A stretch of 64,000 bases of DNA from Aselliscus stoliczkanus (GCA_033961575.1 CM066737.1:44244771-44308770), one strand, 5' to 3'; positions 10,354 to 22,443 are shown, numbered from the stretch's first letter. Notes: generated from the letters alone by a model not told the origin. Made by a program: numbers and translations.

Positions 10354-11661
10354 TGGTGATTTAAAAAAAAATTCTTTTATTGTGAAATAAACATTTTTTA
10401 AAATTAGTTTCAGGTGTACAATACAGTGCAACAGTTATACTTTTTACCCCTCAAAGTGACAACCCCCTCCCCCATTTAGCTACCCCACTCCCCCCCATAT
10501 CATGCATATCTATTAAAATTCCTTTGACTCTCTTCCACAGTATACTCCACATCCCATGACTATCCATATATACAATTACAGTTGGCACACAACATTATAT
10601 AACATCAGCTTCAGGTGTACAGTGCAGTAATCAAGCCTCTACTCCATCCATGAAGTGGTCTCCCTAACAAGACAAGTGATCATCTGACACCCCACAAAAT
10701 TTTTACAACATTATTATATTCCCCGAACTGTGTTTCCTATCCCTGTGGCAGTATTGTAGTTGCCTATTTATGCTGTCTGTTCCCTTCCCCTTCTCCCTTC
10801 TCCCCACCCCCCTCCCAACTAGCAACCCTCAGTTTTTCCTCTATATCTATGAGTTTGTTTCTGTTTACTTTGCTCGTTCATTCAGTTTTTCAGATTCCAC
10901 ACATAAGTAAGATCATATGGTATTTGTCTTTCTCCGACTGACTTATTTCACTTAACATAACATATTTCACTTAACATAGTCTCTTCACAACATTATCAGT
11001 TACATTCACAGAATTCCCCCCCCCCCCATATCCCTGTGGCAACATTGTAGTCACCCACATACCTTCCAAAACCTTTGGACATACCTGTCCAAAACCTTCC
11101 CCCTCTCCCTTATCCCCACCCACTCCTAGCCAGGAACCATCATTTTTTCCTTTATATCTGCTTGATATGATTTCTATCTTCTTAAATTTACTGAATTTGT
11201 TTTGTGGCCTAGCATGTGGTCTATCTTGGAAAATGTCCTGTGTGCACTTGAGAACAATGTATATTCTGTTGATTCAGGGTGAAGTGCTCTAAAAATATCG
11301 ACAAAGTCCAGCTAGTCTAAAGTGTCATTTAAGGCCACTCTTTCCATGTTGATTTTCTGTCTAGAGGATATGTGCATTGGTGACAACGGGGTGTTGACGT
11401 CCCCTACTACGACAGTGTTACTGTTGATCTCCGTCTTTATTTCTGTCAAAATCTGTTATATATAATTAGGAGCTCCTATGTTGGGTGCATAGATGTTTAT
11501 TAGGGTTATAGTGCCCTTCTTTGTCTTTTATTGTAGTCTTCATTTTAAAGTCTATTTTGTCCGAAATAAGTATTGCTAATCCAGCTTTTTAATCTCATTT
11601 CCATATGCATGAAATATCATATTACATCTGTAAACAGCATATACAAGGGTCCTATTTTCTT

Positions 11662-11783
11662 TTTTTTTGTTTTTTGTTTTTTGTTTTTTTGAGGCCAGTG
11701 TCACTGGCCCTCATATGTGGGACTGAACCGGAGCCGCTGGCTTCCTAAGCCAGCGCTTTACCACCACACCACTCGGCCAGCCC
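11662..11783 (-). mobile_element. Short-form SINE inside HAL1-like copy 1
   Basis: Long (TTTTTTG)n-type tail side, antisense body, terminal CTCGGCCAGCCC. Target duplication GGGTCCTATTTTCTT at 11647-11661 and 11788-11802, entirely within the ORF2 endonuclease remnant of the host element. Confidence 0.92.
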
Positions 11784-11947
11784 TTGTGGGTCCTATTTTC
11801 TTATCCACTCAGCCACTCTCCTTCTTTTGATTGGAGCATTTAGCCCACTCACATTTAAAAGGATTATTGATAGGTGCATATGTATTGCCATTTTGTTATT
11901 TGTATTCCTGGTCTTCCTGGGTTAGCTTGTTTACCTCTTTCTTTTGT

Positions 11948-12820
11948 TTAAAAAAGCCCTTTTAACATTTCTTGCAATGCTGGCTTGGTGGTAATGAATT
12001 CCTTAAGCTTACTCTTTTCTGAGAAGCTCTTTATTTCTCCTTCAATTTTAAGTGATAGCTGTGATGGGTAGAACAATCTTGGTTGTAGGCCTTTATTTTG
12101 TGTCACTTTGAAGATCTCCTGCCACTCCCTTCTGGCCTGCAGAGTTTCAGTAGACAAGTCAGCTATTAGTCTAACAGGAATTCCTTTGTATGTAACCTGC
12201 TGTCTTTCTCTTGCTGCCTCCAGGATTCTGTCTCTGTCTTTAACCTTTGCCATTTTAACTATGATGTGTCTTGGTGTGGACCTGTTTGGGTTCAGCTTGT
12301 TTGGAACCCTCTGCACTTCCTGGGCATGTATGTCAATTTCCTTCACCATGGTAGGGAAGTTTTCAGTCATTATTTTTTCAAATACATTCTCAACCCCTTG
12401 CTTCTTCTTCTCTTCTCCTTCTGGTATTCCTATGATGTGTTTATTGTTGTACTTCATGTTGTCCCATAGGGCTCTTAAACTATTTTCATTGTTTTTTATT
12501 CTCTTGTCTTTTTGTTGTTCCAGCTGGGTGATGTCTGCTATTTTGTCTTCCAAATCGCTGATCCAATTCTCTGCTTCATCTACTCTATTGGTGATTCCGT
12601 TGAGTGTGTTCTTCATTTCAGTTATTGTATTCTTTAGTTCTAACTGGTTTTTTATGATTTCTTTATCCTTCCTTATGTTCTCACTGAGTTTGTTAAACAT
12701 TCTTATCGTCAGTGTTCTAAACTGTGTCTCTGAAAGTTTGGGTCCCTCTGTTTCATTTAGTTCCATTTGATGTATTAGATAGATCACCAGGAGAGCCCTG
12801 GCTGGATCACGCAGGCTCAC
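11948..12820 (-). CDS. L1/HAL1-like ORF1 protein, open, N-terminus replaced
   Basis: A 290-codon open frame encoding an L1 ORF1-type RNA-binding chaperone, which forms trimers and packages element RNA. Visible parts: a heptad-rich coiled coil (about residues 45-110, with ITEMKNTLNGITNRVDEAEN and ISDLEDKIADITQLEQQKDK), an RRM-like domain (about 115-200, with HIIGIPEGEEKK and PRHIIVKMAKVKDRDRILEA), and the C-terminal domain (about 205-290, with ERQQVTYKGIPVRL and ending EFITTKPALQEMLKGLF). Compared with copy 2, the native first ~20 codons have been deleted. The first ~17 residues here (MSLRDPARALLVIYLIH) come from what is 5'UTR in the related copies, so the native start is lost. The rest is undamaged, unlike the ORF1 frames of the two larger L1s at 42.6-43.5 kb and 55.2-56.1 kb. 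Likely nonfunctional as a protein start, but the body is recent. Confidence 0.8.
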   Translation of the reverse strand: MSLRDPARALLVIYLIHQMELNETEGPKLSETQFRTLTIRMFNKLSENIRKDKEIIKNQLELKNTITEMKNTLNGITNRVDEAENWISDLEDKIADITQLEQQKDKRIKNNENSLRALWDNMKYNNKHIIGIPEGEEKKKQGVENVFEKIMTENFPTMVKEIDIHAQEVQRVPNKLNPNRSTPRHIIVKMAKVKDRDRILEAARERQQVTYKGIPVRLIADLSTETLQARREWQEIFKVTQNKGLQPRLFYPSQLSLKIEGEIKSFSEKSKLKEFITTKPALQEMLKGLF

Positions 12821-13760
12821 AGCTCACAGCCCAACACTCCCAGGAGAACTCCCAGTCTCAGCCTGTCCCAATCAGCCGCTCGCAGATCAGGCCGAGCAGC
12901 CCAACAACCAATCGCCAGCCCGGCAACTCTGCATGCACAATGTGGAGAGCGGGGACCGGAGGCGGCTTGCACACTCCCGCGCCTCAGTGACCAGCCTGTT
13001 GGAGCAGGAGGGAACCCGCCCAGCATTTCCCTGGCTACGCAGTACAAGGTGGGCGGAGGGTGGGAATCCAAGGCCGCACGCGCGCGTACACATGCACTTC
13101 TGCACCAATTCCACCAGACCAATGCGGTCCTGGACCTGACCCTCTGTGGGAGGGCCCAACCCTGACAAAATGGCGCCCTCCTGTATACCACTCGCATGCA
13201 AGCTCCACACCAGGGGAACGATAGTCCCCAAACCTCCAGCTTCCGCACCAAAGGTGCTCAGTTCAGTCCTTCCCCACAGGCTCCTGGACCCAGCTTACAC
13301 AGCTACTCCCTCTACCAGGAACCGGGTGAGTGCTCACTGGTGATCAAGCCCGTGTGCCGGGCCCACTGGTTCTCTAGCTGCTCTCAGCCTCACCAAGCTG
13401 GGCAAAGAGAGTCCTCACTAATTTCTACTGCCAGCTATCGTAGAACTCCTCTTCCCGACAAAGGAACTCTGGGCTGGTGAGCTTGGTGTGGGGCCGGAGG
13501 GTCTCTCCCCCAACCGGAGAAGCCTCCCCACAGCTCGGGCTTCCCTCATGGGGCTCGCGCTCTCTCGTCTGTGCCCCTCCTACCAGACTCCACGTGGCCT
13601 CCTCTTTAAGTTCTTCATTTAGAGGTTCTGTTCATCTAGTGTTCCGGGGACTTCCGGGGTTGAATGTTGTATAAATTATTTGTAATTTAGGTGTGATCCT
13701 GGGAGGCAGTTAGCACAGCGTCTGTCTATTCCGCCATTTTACTGGAAGTCCTGGTGATTT

Positions 13761-14339
13761 TTTTAAAAGCCCCATTTGTTAACGTTTATGGTACAGTGGA
13801 CCATGTGGAGGAAATAACTTCTGTGGAATTATTTATGCATGAAGTCATAGGATATCTGGAGTATGCTTTGAAACATGGCAACATAAATACTAATAAAAAC
13901 AATTCGGAAAATATTGATTGTTATTGAAGCTGGTTGATACATAGATTTTTGTTATATTGTTCTACATGCTTTGTTTAAAATGACCCATGTAAAAGGGTTA
14001 AAGAGAGCCACAAAAACAACTATGCCAACCAAAACTGATAAAGCAATCTTAGTTTGAGTATGTTTTTGAGAAAAATGGGAGAAAATAAGAGTTGATTATG
14101 CTTATATTTACAGAGCTGTAATTTGTTGTGTCTTCAGCTAGAACTGGTGATTTATGTTTAATGTACGTTAGAAATATTCAGGAACTTAATTAAAGTGAAT
14201 GACATCTATTTTTAATGGGCCCTTCCATAAGACTGTAAATATGTGGAAAAAAATTCTGAAAGACACACAATAAACAATTAACAGGGTCACCTCTGGGAAT
14301 GGAATGAATGTTAGGACTGGTGGCAAGGGTAACTTTCAT
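13761..14339. other. Non-coding stretch, no gene recognised
   Basis: AT-rich sequence to the right of the HAL1-like insertion; before that insertion it was continuous with 10200-10353. Nothing recognisable. Confidence 0.5.
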
Positions 14340-14690
14340 CATTTGCTGATTACCAAATATGTGCCAGACACTGTTGTTAATGCTGGAAATACAGCCATGA
14401 AAGAGATAAAAAAGAAATAGTCCCTGCTTACATGGGGCTCATATTCTAGTGGGAGAGACTGAAAAATAAGATCAATAAGACACGGTTATCATGATAGATA
14501 ATGATAAACCAAAGCAGGGAAAGGGAACAGGGCGTGGGGGTGTGTATGGGGATTTGAGCTTTCTTGTGGGTTATGCAGCAAATGCCTCCCTGAGAAGGTG
14601 ACATAAAGATCTGAAGGAAGTGACGGGGAGAGCCCTGTGGAGATCTGGGGGATGAAAGTTGCAGTGAGGGGAAATATCCTGTGCTTCTTA
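14340..14690 (+). mobile_element. Ancient L2 (LINE2) fragment
   Basis: The order of GTGCCAGACACTGTTGTTAATGCTGG, a TACAGCCATGAA block, a CTGCTTACATGGGGCTCATATTCTAGTGGG block, then GATCTGAAGGAAGTGACGGGGAGAGCCCTGTGGAGATCTGGGGG follows the 3' half of mammalian L2 as I know it. Heavily mutated, no frame. Confidence 0.6.
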
Positions 14691-14699
14691 CTGATGTTA

Positions 14700-15386
14700 C
14701 TGTTAAATCTTTAGCCACTGACTAATCGTCATTTCCCTGCCAGTTTTGTTGCAAGAGGTGCTGTATTATTATTGTATTCTGGCAGTATGGAAGTGGTCAG
14801 GTTTAAGACCAGAATTACCTTGATGGTTTACATAATGAGGATATAGTTCAAGGCCTTTGCCACTTTGAATAAATTGAGGCTCTAGCCACACATACTAAGT
14901 ATGTATGCCTCTATAAAACTGATCTTTTTGGAATATATGTATAAATCGATCCCTGCATAGCATGTTAAGTGGCTCTGCCAGTTTTGTAAGCTGTTCATAG
15001 CTACTTGAGTGCCAGTGCTGTACAAAACCCAAACTGTCGCTTGGCACCTAGTGCCAGGATACTCATCCCTCATTGGAATCACTGAGTTACGAGTGGGAGA
15101 ACATTTCTGTATCCATGGATGTGGGGCTAACACGCTATGTATTTCATTAAGCTCAGGGACCTGTAACTAAAGTAAGCAGATAGGCTGAGCTGTATCTTTG
15201 GGCACAAGCCTGAATCCCAGCAACTTACTGTGTGATGTCACTTAACGGTCACAGTTGATTACATCACAATGGGTCTGCAAGGATAAAATCCAGACCATCT
15301 TTAGCCTTAGGCTTATTGCTCCTAAGGCTGTGTAGTGGCTGGAAGGGTTTCTTTTACAGAGCTCGGGAAAGACCGGTTTTCTTTGT
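14700..15386. other. Non-coding stretch, no gene recognised
   Basis: No family match, no convincing reading frame and no RNA gene seen. Confidence 0.5.
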
Positions 15387-15507
15387 TTTGTTTTTCTTTT
15401 TCTTTTTCTTTTTGAGGGCAGTGTCACTGGCCCTCACATGTGGGACCCGAACTGGGGCCGCTGGCATCCCAAGCCAGCTCTCAACCACCGTGCCACTCGG
15501 CCGGCCC
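15387..15507 (-). mobile_element. Short-form SINE
   Basis: Antisense body with a CTTTTT-repeat tail and terminal CTCGGCCGGCCC. Probable target duplication (C/T)GGTTTT(C/G)TTTG at 15374-15385 and after 15507. Confidence 0.88.
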
Positions 15508-15556
15508 TGGTTTTGTTTGTTTTTACATACATGTCTGTTTTGTGTTGTTTGTGGTT

Positions 15557-15657
15557 TTGTTTTTGAGGGCAGTGTCACTGGCCCTCATATGTGGGACCGA
15601 ACCGAGGCTGCTGGGTTCCCAAGCCAGAGCTTAACCACCACGCCACTCGGCCGGCCC
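15557..15657 (-). mobile_element. Short-form SINE
   Basis: Antisense body ending CTCGGCCGGCCCC, only 50 bp from the preceding SINE in the same orientation. Confidence 0.88.
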
Positions 15658-16685
15658 CTTGTTTGTTTTTAATGATGAATCTTTTACTTAGGGAAATTGG
15701 TTTGTATTCGTGGCGAAGGTATTCAATAATACTTCCTTTCCTTTTCAGGTCACAGTTTTATAAGAAGACCAAAGTGCGTGATCTGGAGTTGGTGCAGTGC
15801 TGCAGTGGGGTGGACCCATAGTTCAAACATAGATGAAGATCAGATACTGATTTCACACCTCATTAGGTATGTAACACAACTCTCAGCTGTACTTTGATTC
15901 TGTGTTAACCCCCCCCCCCCACACACACACACTCTCACCCAGGCTCTGTACACTAGGCTCCTTTTCAAGGCAGGTTTCTCACTGAACTTCCCCTGTTAAG
16001 ATCTGGTTAGGCACTGTGTCTGTGCATACTCCATTGCTGTAATTGTTCATTATGTCATGAGAGATCTGCCTGTGCGATTGGAAACATTAGCCTATTTGGT
16101 AAGTTCCAACACCCCTCAGTTCAAACCCAAAGCCCAGAAAGGCCGCTATTTTACTAGAGCTGACTTCACATATCTAATACGGATGGATTACGAGTATCAG
16201 GCATACTTTGTGTTTTATCCCCTTGGTTTCAACAAGCGTGGCTTTCAGATATGTTTTCATCCAGTTTATACTGGTGCCGGGGAGGTTTCATAGAAATCAT
16301 GTGTACATTAGGCTCCCATTAGTATTATAGCTATGTTCTTAGTGCTCAAGATTGAACAAAGGAAGGCAGAGTTATTTCAGTAACCTGAGGCCTTTTAAAG
16401 CTATCAGAGTAGCCCGATATTTTAACAAACCCTAGAGCTAGGAAAGAATTCAAGGTGATCCTGTTTGTCCCCTGGATTGCTGAGCAAAGGACCTATCCTA
16501 CATTGGAGTCTCTAAAGGATGGTGTGAAACTTCCCTTGTGAAAGCTACTTTGTTATAGGGCCTTCTGGTTAAGTAGTTTCACTTATACCTAATTGATATC
16601 TCTGTTGGGAAGGATCAAGCATGAACTCAGTTGTTGTTTCATTACAGGAAGAAAACCACAGCTCTCAAATGCCAATTCTAAATAA
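15658..16685. other. Non-coding stretch with C-run and CA-run
   Basis: A (C)n(AC)n tract lies near 15909-15935. A 78-codon plus-strand frame at 16057-16293 has an unusually even amino-acid mix, but I do not recognise it and it has no supporting splice context or relatives in the window. A pyrimidine-rich stretch ending TTTTCAG at about 15749 is acceptor-like but isolated. Confidence 0.4.
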
Positions 16686-16780
16686 TTCTTCTTCTTCTTC
16701 TTCTTCTTCTTCTTCTTCTTCTTCTTCTTCTTCTTCTTCTTCTTCTTCTTCTTCTTCTTCTTCTTCTTCTTCTTCTTCTT
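16686..16780 (+). repeat. (TTC)n / (GAA)n trinucleotide array
   Basis: About 31 uninterrupted TTC units. Pure GAA:TTC arrays of this length can form intramolecular triplex (H-DNA). Here the array abuts the tail side of an antisense SINE, a common birthplace for such arrays. Confidence 0.95.
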
Positions 16781-16821
16781 TTTAACTGCAGAACAGACTT
16801 TTTTATGTTTTTATTTTTCTA

Positions 16822-17264
16822 TTCAATTTTATTGGGGAACTGGGGGAAGGGAACAGCATTGGGGAACTGGGGAAGGGGAACAGACAAGTTGCTGTCCTTT
16901 TGTTCTTCAGTCTAGTTGTGGAGGACATTGCTTCACTGGCCCATGTTGGTATCATCACTGCGCTCTTCTCAGGTGAGGCAGATCGATCGCCGGCCTCTGG
17001 ATTGCCTCTCACAGTGGCTCTTGGCAGCTCACCGTGGCTATTGCCAGCCGCTCACACTGGCTGCTGGCCACTCACTGTAGCCTATGGCAGCCCACTGCAG
17101 CAGGGGCTGCAGCTATGCCGTCCCGGAGACTCACAGCAGCCCAGCTCCAGGTGGAGCTGTTGTTAGCTGTAGAGGGCAGTGTCACTGGCCCTCATATGTG
17201 GGATCCGAACCGGGCCGCTGGTGTCCCAAGCCAGCTCTTAACCAATACACCACTCGGCCGGCCC
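16822..17264 (-). mobile_element. Long-form SINE
   Basis: Complete antisense long form: C-rich tail complement (GGGGAACTGGGG...), the GGCAGCTC/GCTGCTGGCC direct-repeat body, then the tRNA-like head ending CTCGGCCGGCCC. Confidence 0.9.
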
Positions 17265-17792
17265 TTCTTTTTTAAAAATTTATTTTTATTGGGGAATTGG
17301 GGTGGAGAACAGTTTTGGGGAATTGGGGAAGGGGAACATTGTGTTTTTCCAGGACCCATCAGCTCCAAGTCAAGTTGTTGTCCTTCAATCTTAGCTGTGG
17401 AGGGCTCAAGCTCAGCTCCAAGTCCAGTCGCCGCTTTCAATCTGGCTGCGGGAGGGCATAGTCCACCATCCCATGTGGGAGTTGAACCAGCAACCTTATT
17501 GCTCACTGAGCCATCCGGCTGCCCTTCGGCAGCTTGCGGGCTGCTCAGCTTAAGGTGCCGTGTTCAATCTTAGTTGCAAAGGGGGTGTGCGTGGGGGGGG
17601 CCTGATGTGGCGCGCAGCCCACCATTCTATGCAGGAGTCGAACCGGCAACCTTGCTACTAACAGCATGTGCTCTCACCAGCTCAGCGGCAGCTCAGCTCT
17701 GACGCAGCTCACTGGCCCATGTGGGAATCAAACCGGTGACCCTGTTGCTCAGAGCTCACGCTCTTTACCAACTGAGCCACTCAGCCGGCCCC
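17265..17792 (-). mobile_element. Triple-unit composite SINE (variant tail)
   Basis: Head-to-tail with the preceding long form and in the same orientation. The module next to the tail carries a GTGTTTTTCCAGGACCCATCAGCTCCAAGTCAAG-type segment shared with the partial copy at 25441-25621 but absent from the other triples, so a sub-variant exists. Ends at CTCAGCCGGCCCC. Confidence 0.85.
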
Positions 17793-18429
17793 TACATTAT
17801 TCTTTTGGGCTATAGCTGAGGTTAGGCTCAGAGTGATATTCCAAGATGAATACCTTATTATTATTTATGGTGTATTTTTTTTTTTGTGATTTTAATAGTA
17901 AAACTTGTGTGACTTAGAAAGTTATACACGTTTGATGAGGGAATTATAAAGAACTATTTTCCAATAGTTGTACTGGCTTATCACCTGTTATGCACCATAT
18001 TGTTGTCAAACACTCCTATTGACGTGGGTGAGCAGGTCAGGATTCAGCAGACTTCGGCTTTGCATGCTGTGTGCCAGTTCCTTATGACTTTGTTCCATGA
18101 ATCAGCAATTGTGGGAGGGACGCCAGGGGGACACCAATGGAGAGATGGTTCTCAGCATCCTAAACCCCTTATGGCCTCATCAACCTGCTACCTCTGATTT
18201 TGGAACAAATCGTTTGACTTCTCAAAGTTTCCAGTTCTTCAACTAATACGTGGGTCAAATAAATGAGAGGTTTTTAAGAATATTTGGTCAGTGAACTTTT
18301 TGAGAAGCTGATGAATAGTGTGGGAATTAATTTTTAAAAAACGCACATACACAAATTAGCAGATACTTCAGAAACTTTAAGGAAACTCATGGGCCCTAAA
18401 GTGCACGTGGACTTAGGGAGCTGGGTTTC
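17793..18429. other. Non-coding stretch, no gene recognised
   Basis: Single-copy in appearance; no family or RNA gene seen. Confidence 0.5.
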
Positions 18430-18640
18430 TCCTTCGATTTCACATATTTGTGATTCTAGTGTCCTCCATCACTCAAATCATATCAGGCCCCTACCTGAAA
18501 CTCTCCAATGATTTTTCATTGAAATTAGAATCAAAATAATTACCAAACATGGCCAGCAATGAACAAGATCTGGCTAGTCTTGGCCCTGATTATTTAACCA
18601 CTTTCCCCTTGGTTATTTTGCTCCAGCCACACAGGTTTTG
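18430..18640. mobile_element. Ancient L2 fragment
   Basis: CTGAAACTCTCCAATGATTTTTCATTG, AGAATCAAAATAATTACC, AACAAGATCTGGCTAGTCTTGGCC and TTTTGCTCCAGCCACACAGG follow, in order, a conserved part of mammalian L2. Strongly decayed. Confidence 0.55.
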
Positions 18641-18644
18641 GGTT

Positions 18645-18800
18645 GTTGTTTTTTTAAGCTTTATTCAAAGAAGTATAACTGACAGAAGATAAAACTGACC
18701 TATTTTAAGTGTACAATTTCATAAATATATTATACCCGAGATATGATCACTACAATCAAAATAACAAATACATCCATGACGCCCAAAAGTTTTGGGTTCC
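18645..18800 (-). mobile_element. Old L1 3'-end fragment
   Basis: TTTTTTAAGCTTTATTCAAAGAAGTATAACTGACA..., AAGTGTACAATTTCATAAAT and TCACTACAATCAAAATAACAAATACATCCATGAC match the layout of ancient L1 3'UTR ends seen in antisense. Short and non-coding. Confidence 0.5.
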
Positions 18801-20920
18801 CCTCGATATAGTATATAGTAATGAGAATTAGGTTGTTATTCCAAAGAGATTATTTCATTTTTTTCCCCATGCCTAACTAGGCCTTTATTATTAAGGCAAT
18901 TACATATGTATTTTAAAAATAGGCACCTGGCATATTTCAAGATACCTGAAAAGTTTGTTTCCTCTTGTATTTGATAGTTTCTGTCCCAAATTAAATGCTA
19001 CTTAAAATCTTTCACTAGGAATCCTGAATTAGTGTGCTATCCTCCTATCACTGCTTTTGGTTTAAGCATCATTTTGAATCTTAGTCATTTGAAACGTAGT
19101 CTTTGACATATTTCTACCATAATAAATCATGTAAGAAATTTAGAAGGATTCTAGCCATCAATATGAAATATATTTGGATTCCTTTAAGAATTGTGGTAAT
19201 TGGGCCAAACATATTCATGAATGGTTGGTCATCTGCCTTGAAAAGCCTACTGTTGAATTCAGCAAGTGTGCTAAGGAAAGACTACATGGTGGCCTATGTT
19301 TTATGTGTGGTGTAGGTCAATTTCTCTGTAATCACAAATTGGTGTAAAAATGGTAGTCTACCAAATGGTATATCTTATATTATTTATAGTTTGCTACAAT
19401 AAAAGAAATGATGGTCTGCATAGTAGATTTATAGGCTGGCAGGCACCTTTTGCCTGGGATGTGATCATTTCTATTCACTCCTGTTTAATCTCAATTGATT
19501 TTTTGTGTGGCCTAGCGAAAAGTAAAGAAAAGTAAACCAAAAATAGGAGGGAAATTTCAAAAAATTAAGGCTTATTAAATATCAGATATAATATTTTACT
19601 GAATAATATTTAAATTGCATAACATGTCCTTTTCTTTTTCTTTGCAAGACCTTTTAAATATTAAGTCAGTTATATAGTACTTTATATTTCTGGATGTAAG
19701 GCATAACCAAGTATTGATTTGTTTTTCCTGATAAACTAAGCTTACTATAATCTACCATTCCTTCCTCATCACCTTTAGTACATATAGAAGAAAAACACTA
19801 GCCTTATTACATTAAAGTGATAAATGAAATGAAATAAGATTAAGTTGCTGAAAGGACATGGTTAGAAGCAATCAACCTCAATAAATCCCCATTGTACTCC
19901 TTCAGTTTTCACTTCCTTACACGAGGTAGTTCCTTGGAGAACTGTGAGATGGTTATGAGGTTCCGTGTTCTGTGGTCTCTCAAGTCAGTCTTCTTGATAG
20001 CAACAGAAAACAAATAGCAATCCTCCTACCCTCTCTGCTTAGACTGAGCCTAATTAGCTTTTTCGAATTTTCTAATTCACATTAAAAAATGACACTCCTC
20101 ATAAAGGTTTGGTGAAATTTGAGTTTGCTTTTTCTTCTCATGTTAATGTCTTACATAAATACTTTTGAGCAATTGCCAGCTTTATGAATATCTACACTGT
20201 CTTTTGCTTGTTTCATGAAAGCACAGCTGTAATCATATCTGGTTCTACCCAGTTTCGTTCCTGTTCATTCTACCTCCTATGAAACTTTAGTATAGTATTT
20301 CTCTCCTGTTGATGGAAAGGAGGACTGAAACAGAAGCCAAAACCTCTAGTTTTCAGCTGTCTGACAGAAACTAAAGTGCTTTTAAATTGCTGCCTCTTCG
20401 ATCTTGACTTTTTTTGGAGATTAGATAATCACTTTTTCTATATCACTCGAGACATTACAGAGCATCACAGAAGTTACTTCAGGGCTTCCGAAGAAATGTC
20501 GTTACTTTTTCTGTTACTGGAATAGATTCTAAGAGCTTGAGCATGAAATGTTTTTGGGAAGCTTCCTGTTTTACTAGTGAAAAAGGGCATACTTTTCGAT
20601 TAATGGATTTTTATGTACCTAATGTTCATGTTTAAGTAGAACATTCAAAGTCATTTTGAGAATCTTAGAATTTACTTCGTTTTGGGCACTTTCACCACTC
20701 ACAGAGGACTCGAGCAAATTGTAACTATCTGCTAAAGCTTTCTGTAAGTATTTTGGGAAAAGGAGCACTGAAAAATAATAACAGAGACATTTCAATTCCA
20801 TATTTGATGCCTTATTCTCCTCACCAACCTTTAAGATGAAACCATGTATTTTCTCCCAGTGACTATCTGTGTGCCTTCTCTTGAGCTAAGTCATTTAAAG
20901 AGACAATACAAAGCAATAAA
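18801..20920. other. Longest SINE-free non-coding stretch
   Basis: About 2.1 kb of AT-rich sequence without a young insertion. In a window where SINEs occur about every 1.8 kb this is not statistically remarkable. No exon, RNA or repeat family recognised. Confidence 0.5.
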
Positions 20921-20933
20921 AAATAAATTGTAG

Positions 20934-21347
20934 GGCCGGCCGAGTGACACATTGGTTAAGAGCTGGTTTGGGATGCCAGTGGCCCCGGTTCGGATCCCAC
21001 ATATGAGTGCCAGTGACACTGCCCTCTACAGCTAACAACAGCTCCACCTGGAGCTGGGCTGTGCAAGCCCCGGTGACGGAGTAGGCTGCAGCCCCCGCTG
21101 CAGTGGGCTGCCATAGGCTACAGTGAGTGGCCGGCAGCCAGTGTGAGTGGCTGGCAGCCGGTGCGAACTGCCAAGAGCTGCTGTGAACGGCCATCCAGAG
21201 GCCTGCAACCAATCTGCCTCACCCGAGAAGTGCGCAATGATGACACCAACATGGGCCACTGAAGCAATGTCCTCCACGACTAGACTGAAGAACAAAAGGA
21301 CAGCAACTTGTCTGTTCCCCTTCCCCAGTTCCCCAATAAAATCTTTA

Positions 21348-21384
<37 letters not shown>
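20934..21384 (+). mobile_element. Long-form SINE with (AAAT)n tail
   Basis: Full-length, intact B box, terminal CCCAATAAAATCTTTATAAAT then AAAT repeats. Target duplication AAATAAATTGTAG at 20921-20933 and repeated after the tail to 21397. Confidence 0.93.
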
Positions 21385-21390
<6 letters not shown>

Positions 21391-21791
21391 ATTGTAGAAT
21401 GATAAGCAATAAGATCTGATCTCATCTGTGCTACTAAACGGTTGTGGCTTTAAGTAAGTCACACACCTCGGATTTTAGCTTCATTCTTAAAAGTGGACAA
21501 TAAGATTAGTGGATTTTTAAGAAGGCTTCTTCCTACTCGTGTACTTCAGATTTGTGTGATTCTGATTTGAGAAGGGAGTGTGGACTCAGAGAAATCTTAG
21601 CATGGATAGCAGTGAAGTTGAGTAAGCTCACATCGTCTCAGTGAACTAGGAAACCAGGTCATTGATTGATCATGAAAGAAACTAGAGAAGATTTGGATCA
21701 GCTACTCTCGGATACTTTCCAGGTACTCAGGTATGAATGGATGAAACAATTATTAAGTGGTATTTCAGATTTGTCTCCAACCATTATTATT
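21385..21791. other. Non-coding spacer
   Basis: No gene or repeat recognised between two SINEs. Confidence 0.5.
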
Positions 21792-21904
21792 TTTTATTTT
21801 TTATTTTTTTCAGGGCAGTGTCACCAGCCCTCACATATCGGACCCAAACCGGGGCCACTGGCCTCCCCAGCCAGCGCCCAACCACCGCGACACTAGGCCG
21901 GCCC
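21792..21904 (-). mobile_element. Short-form SINE
   Basis: Antisense, somewhat mutated body (TCACATATCGGACCCAAACC). Target duplication TCTCCAACC(A/G)TTATTATT at 21774-21791 and from 21905. Confidence 0.9.
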
Positions 21905-22143
21905 TCTCCAACCGTTATTATTATTCATATTGGTCACAGTCTCCTTCAGACTTGTATCTGAATGCTTTTATAATTACTAAAGATCAAATATACGCTGAGA
22001 GTGAATATTTATGAACGTTGAAAGTACATTTTATTGTTCTATATAAACTTAAAGACGATTCTATGCCAGAGGATATATCACTTTTAGAAACAGAAGTAGC
22101 ATTGTTGGGATATGTGTATAGTGTTCTAAAATGACTTGAGTAG

Positions 22144-22242
22144 GGCCTGCCAAGTGGTGCAGTGGTTATGCTCTGGCTTAGGAAGCCAACTGCCCAGTTC
22201 AGGTCCCACATATGAGGGCCAGTGACACTGACCTCAAAAAAA
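22144..22242 (+). mobile_element. Short-form SINE
   Basis: Head GGGCCTGCCAAGTGGTGCAG. Target duplication AAAATGACTTGAGTAG at 22128-22143 and 22243-22258. Confidence 0.93.
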
Positions 22243-22443
22243 AAAATGACTTGAGTAGACATTGCAACAAAAGTGAACTAAGATGTAAATATGATCTTTC
22301 AAAAGCTGGACTTCAATTTCTCACACTAAGTATTCAAGCTTGTTTGGACTTGTTTAGAGACTTGACTGATGTAAGAGCTGTGGTAGGACACTACAGAAGA
22401 ATGTCCACCATTCAGATGATCTCTCTGGCGTAACACTGTATTT

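Larger units (their letters stand above)
10363..13751 (-). mobile_element. HAL1-like (ORF1-only) internally deleted L1, copy 1
   Basis: A minus-strand element with target duplication TGGTGATTT at 10354-10362 and 13752-13760. Reading 5' to 3' on the minus strand: a 5'UTR starting at about 13751 with an AAATGGCGGAATAGA motif, one ORF1 (12820-11948), a remnant of the ORF2 endonuclease region (about 11910-11170), then L1 3'UTR text. The reverse transcriptase and everything after it are absent: endonuclease-region text joins 3'UTR text at about 11162-11180. A ~160-bp piece of 3'UTR is present twice (about 10690-10850 and 10985-11160). A SINE (11662-11783) was added later. The same junction and 3'UTR duplication occur in copy 2 (46144-48470), so this is a propagated structure rather than a private deletion. 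Known HAL1 elements (half-L1) have this logic: they encode ORF1 and borrow ORF2 activity. Confidence 0.8.

Noticed and set aside
12108..12770. 220-codon plus-strand open frame
   Set aside because: It is the antisense shadow of the HAL1-like ORF1; hydrophobic residues arise from reading Lys/Glu-rich codons backwards. The same applies to frames at 42618-43544 and 55162-55849.
16057..16293. 78-codon plus-strand frame with a natural-looking composition
   Set aside because: No family signature, no flanking splice sites that keep frame, no start context of note. Left as a non-coding stretch.
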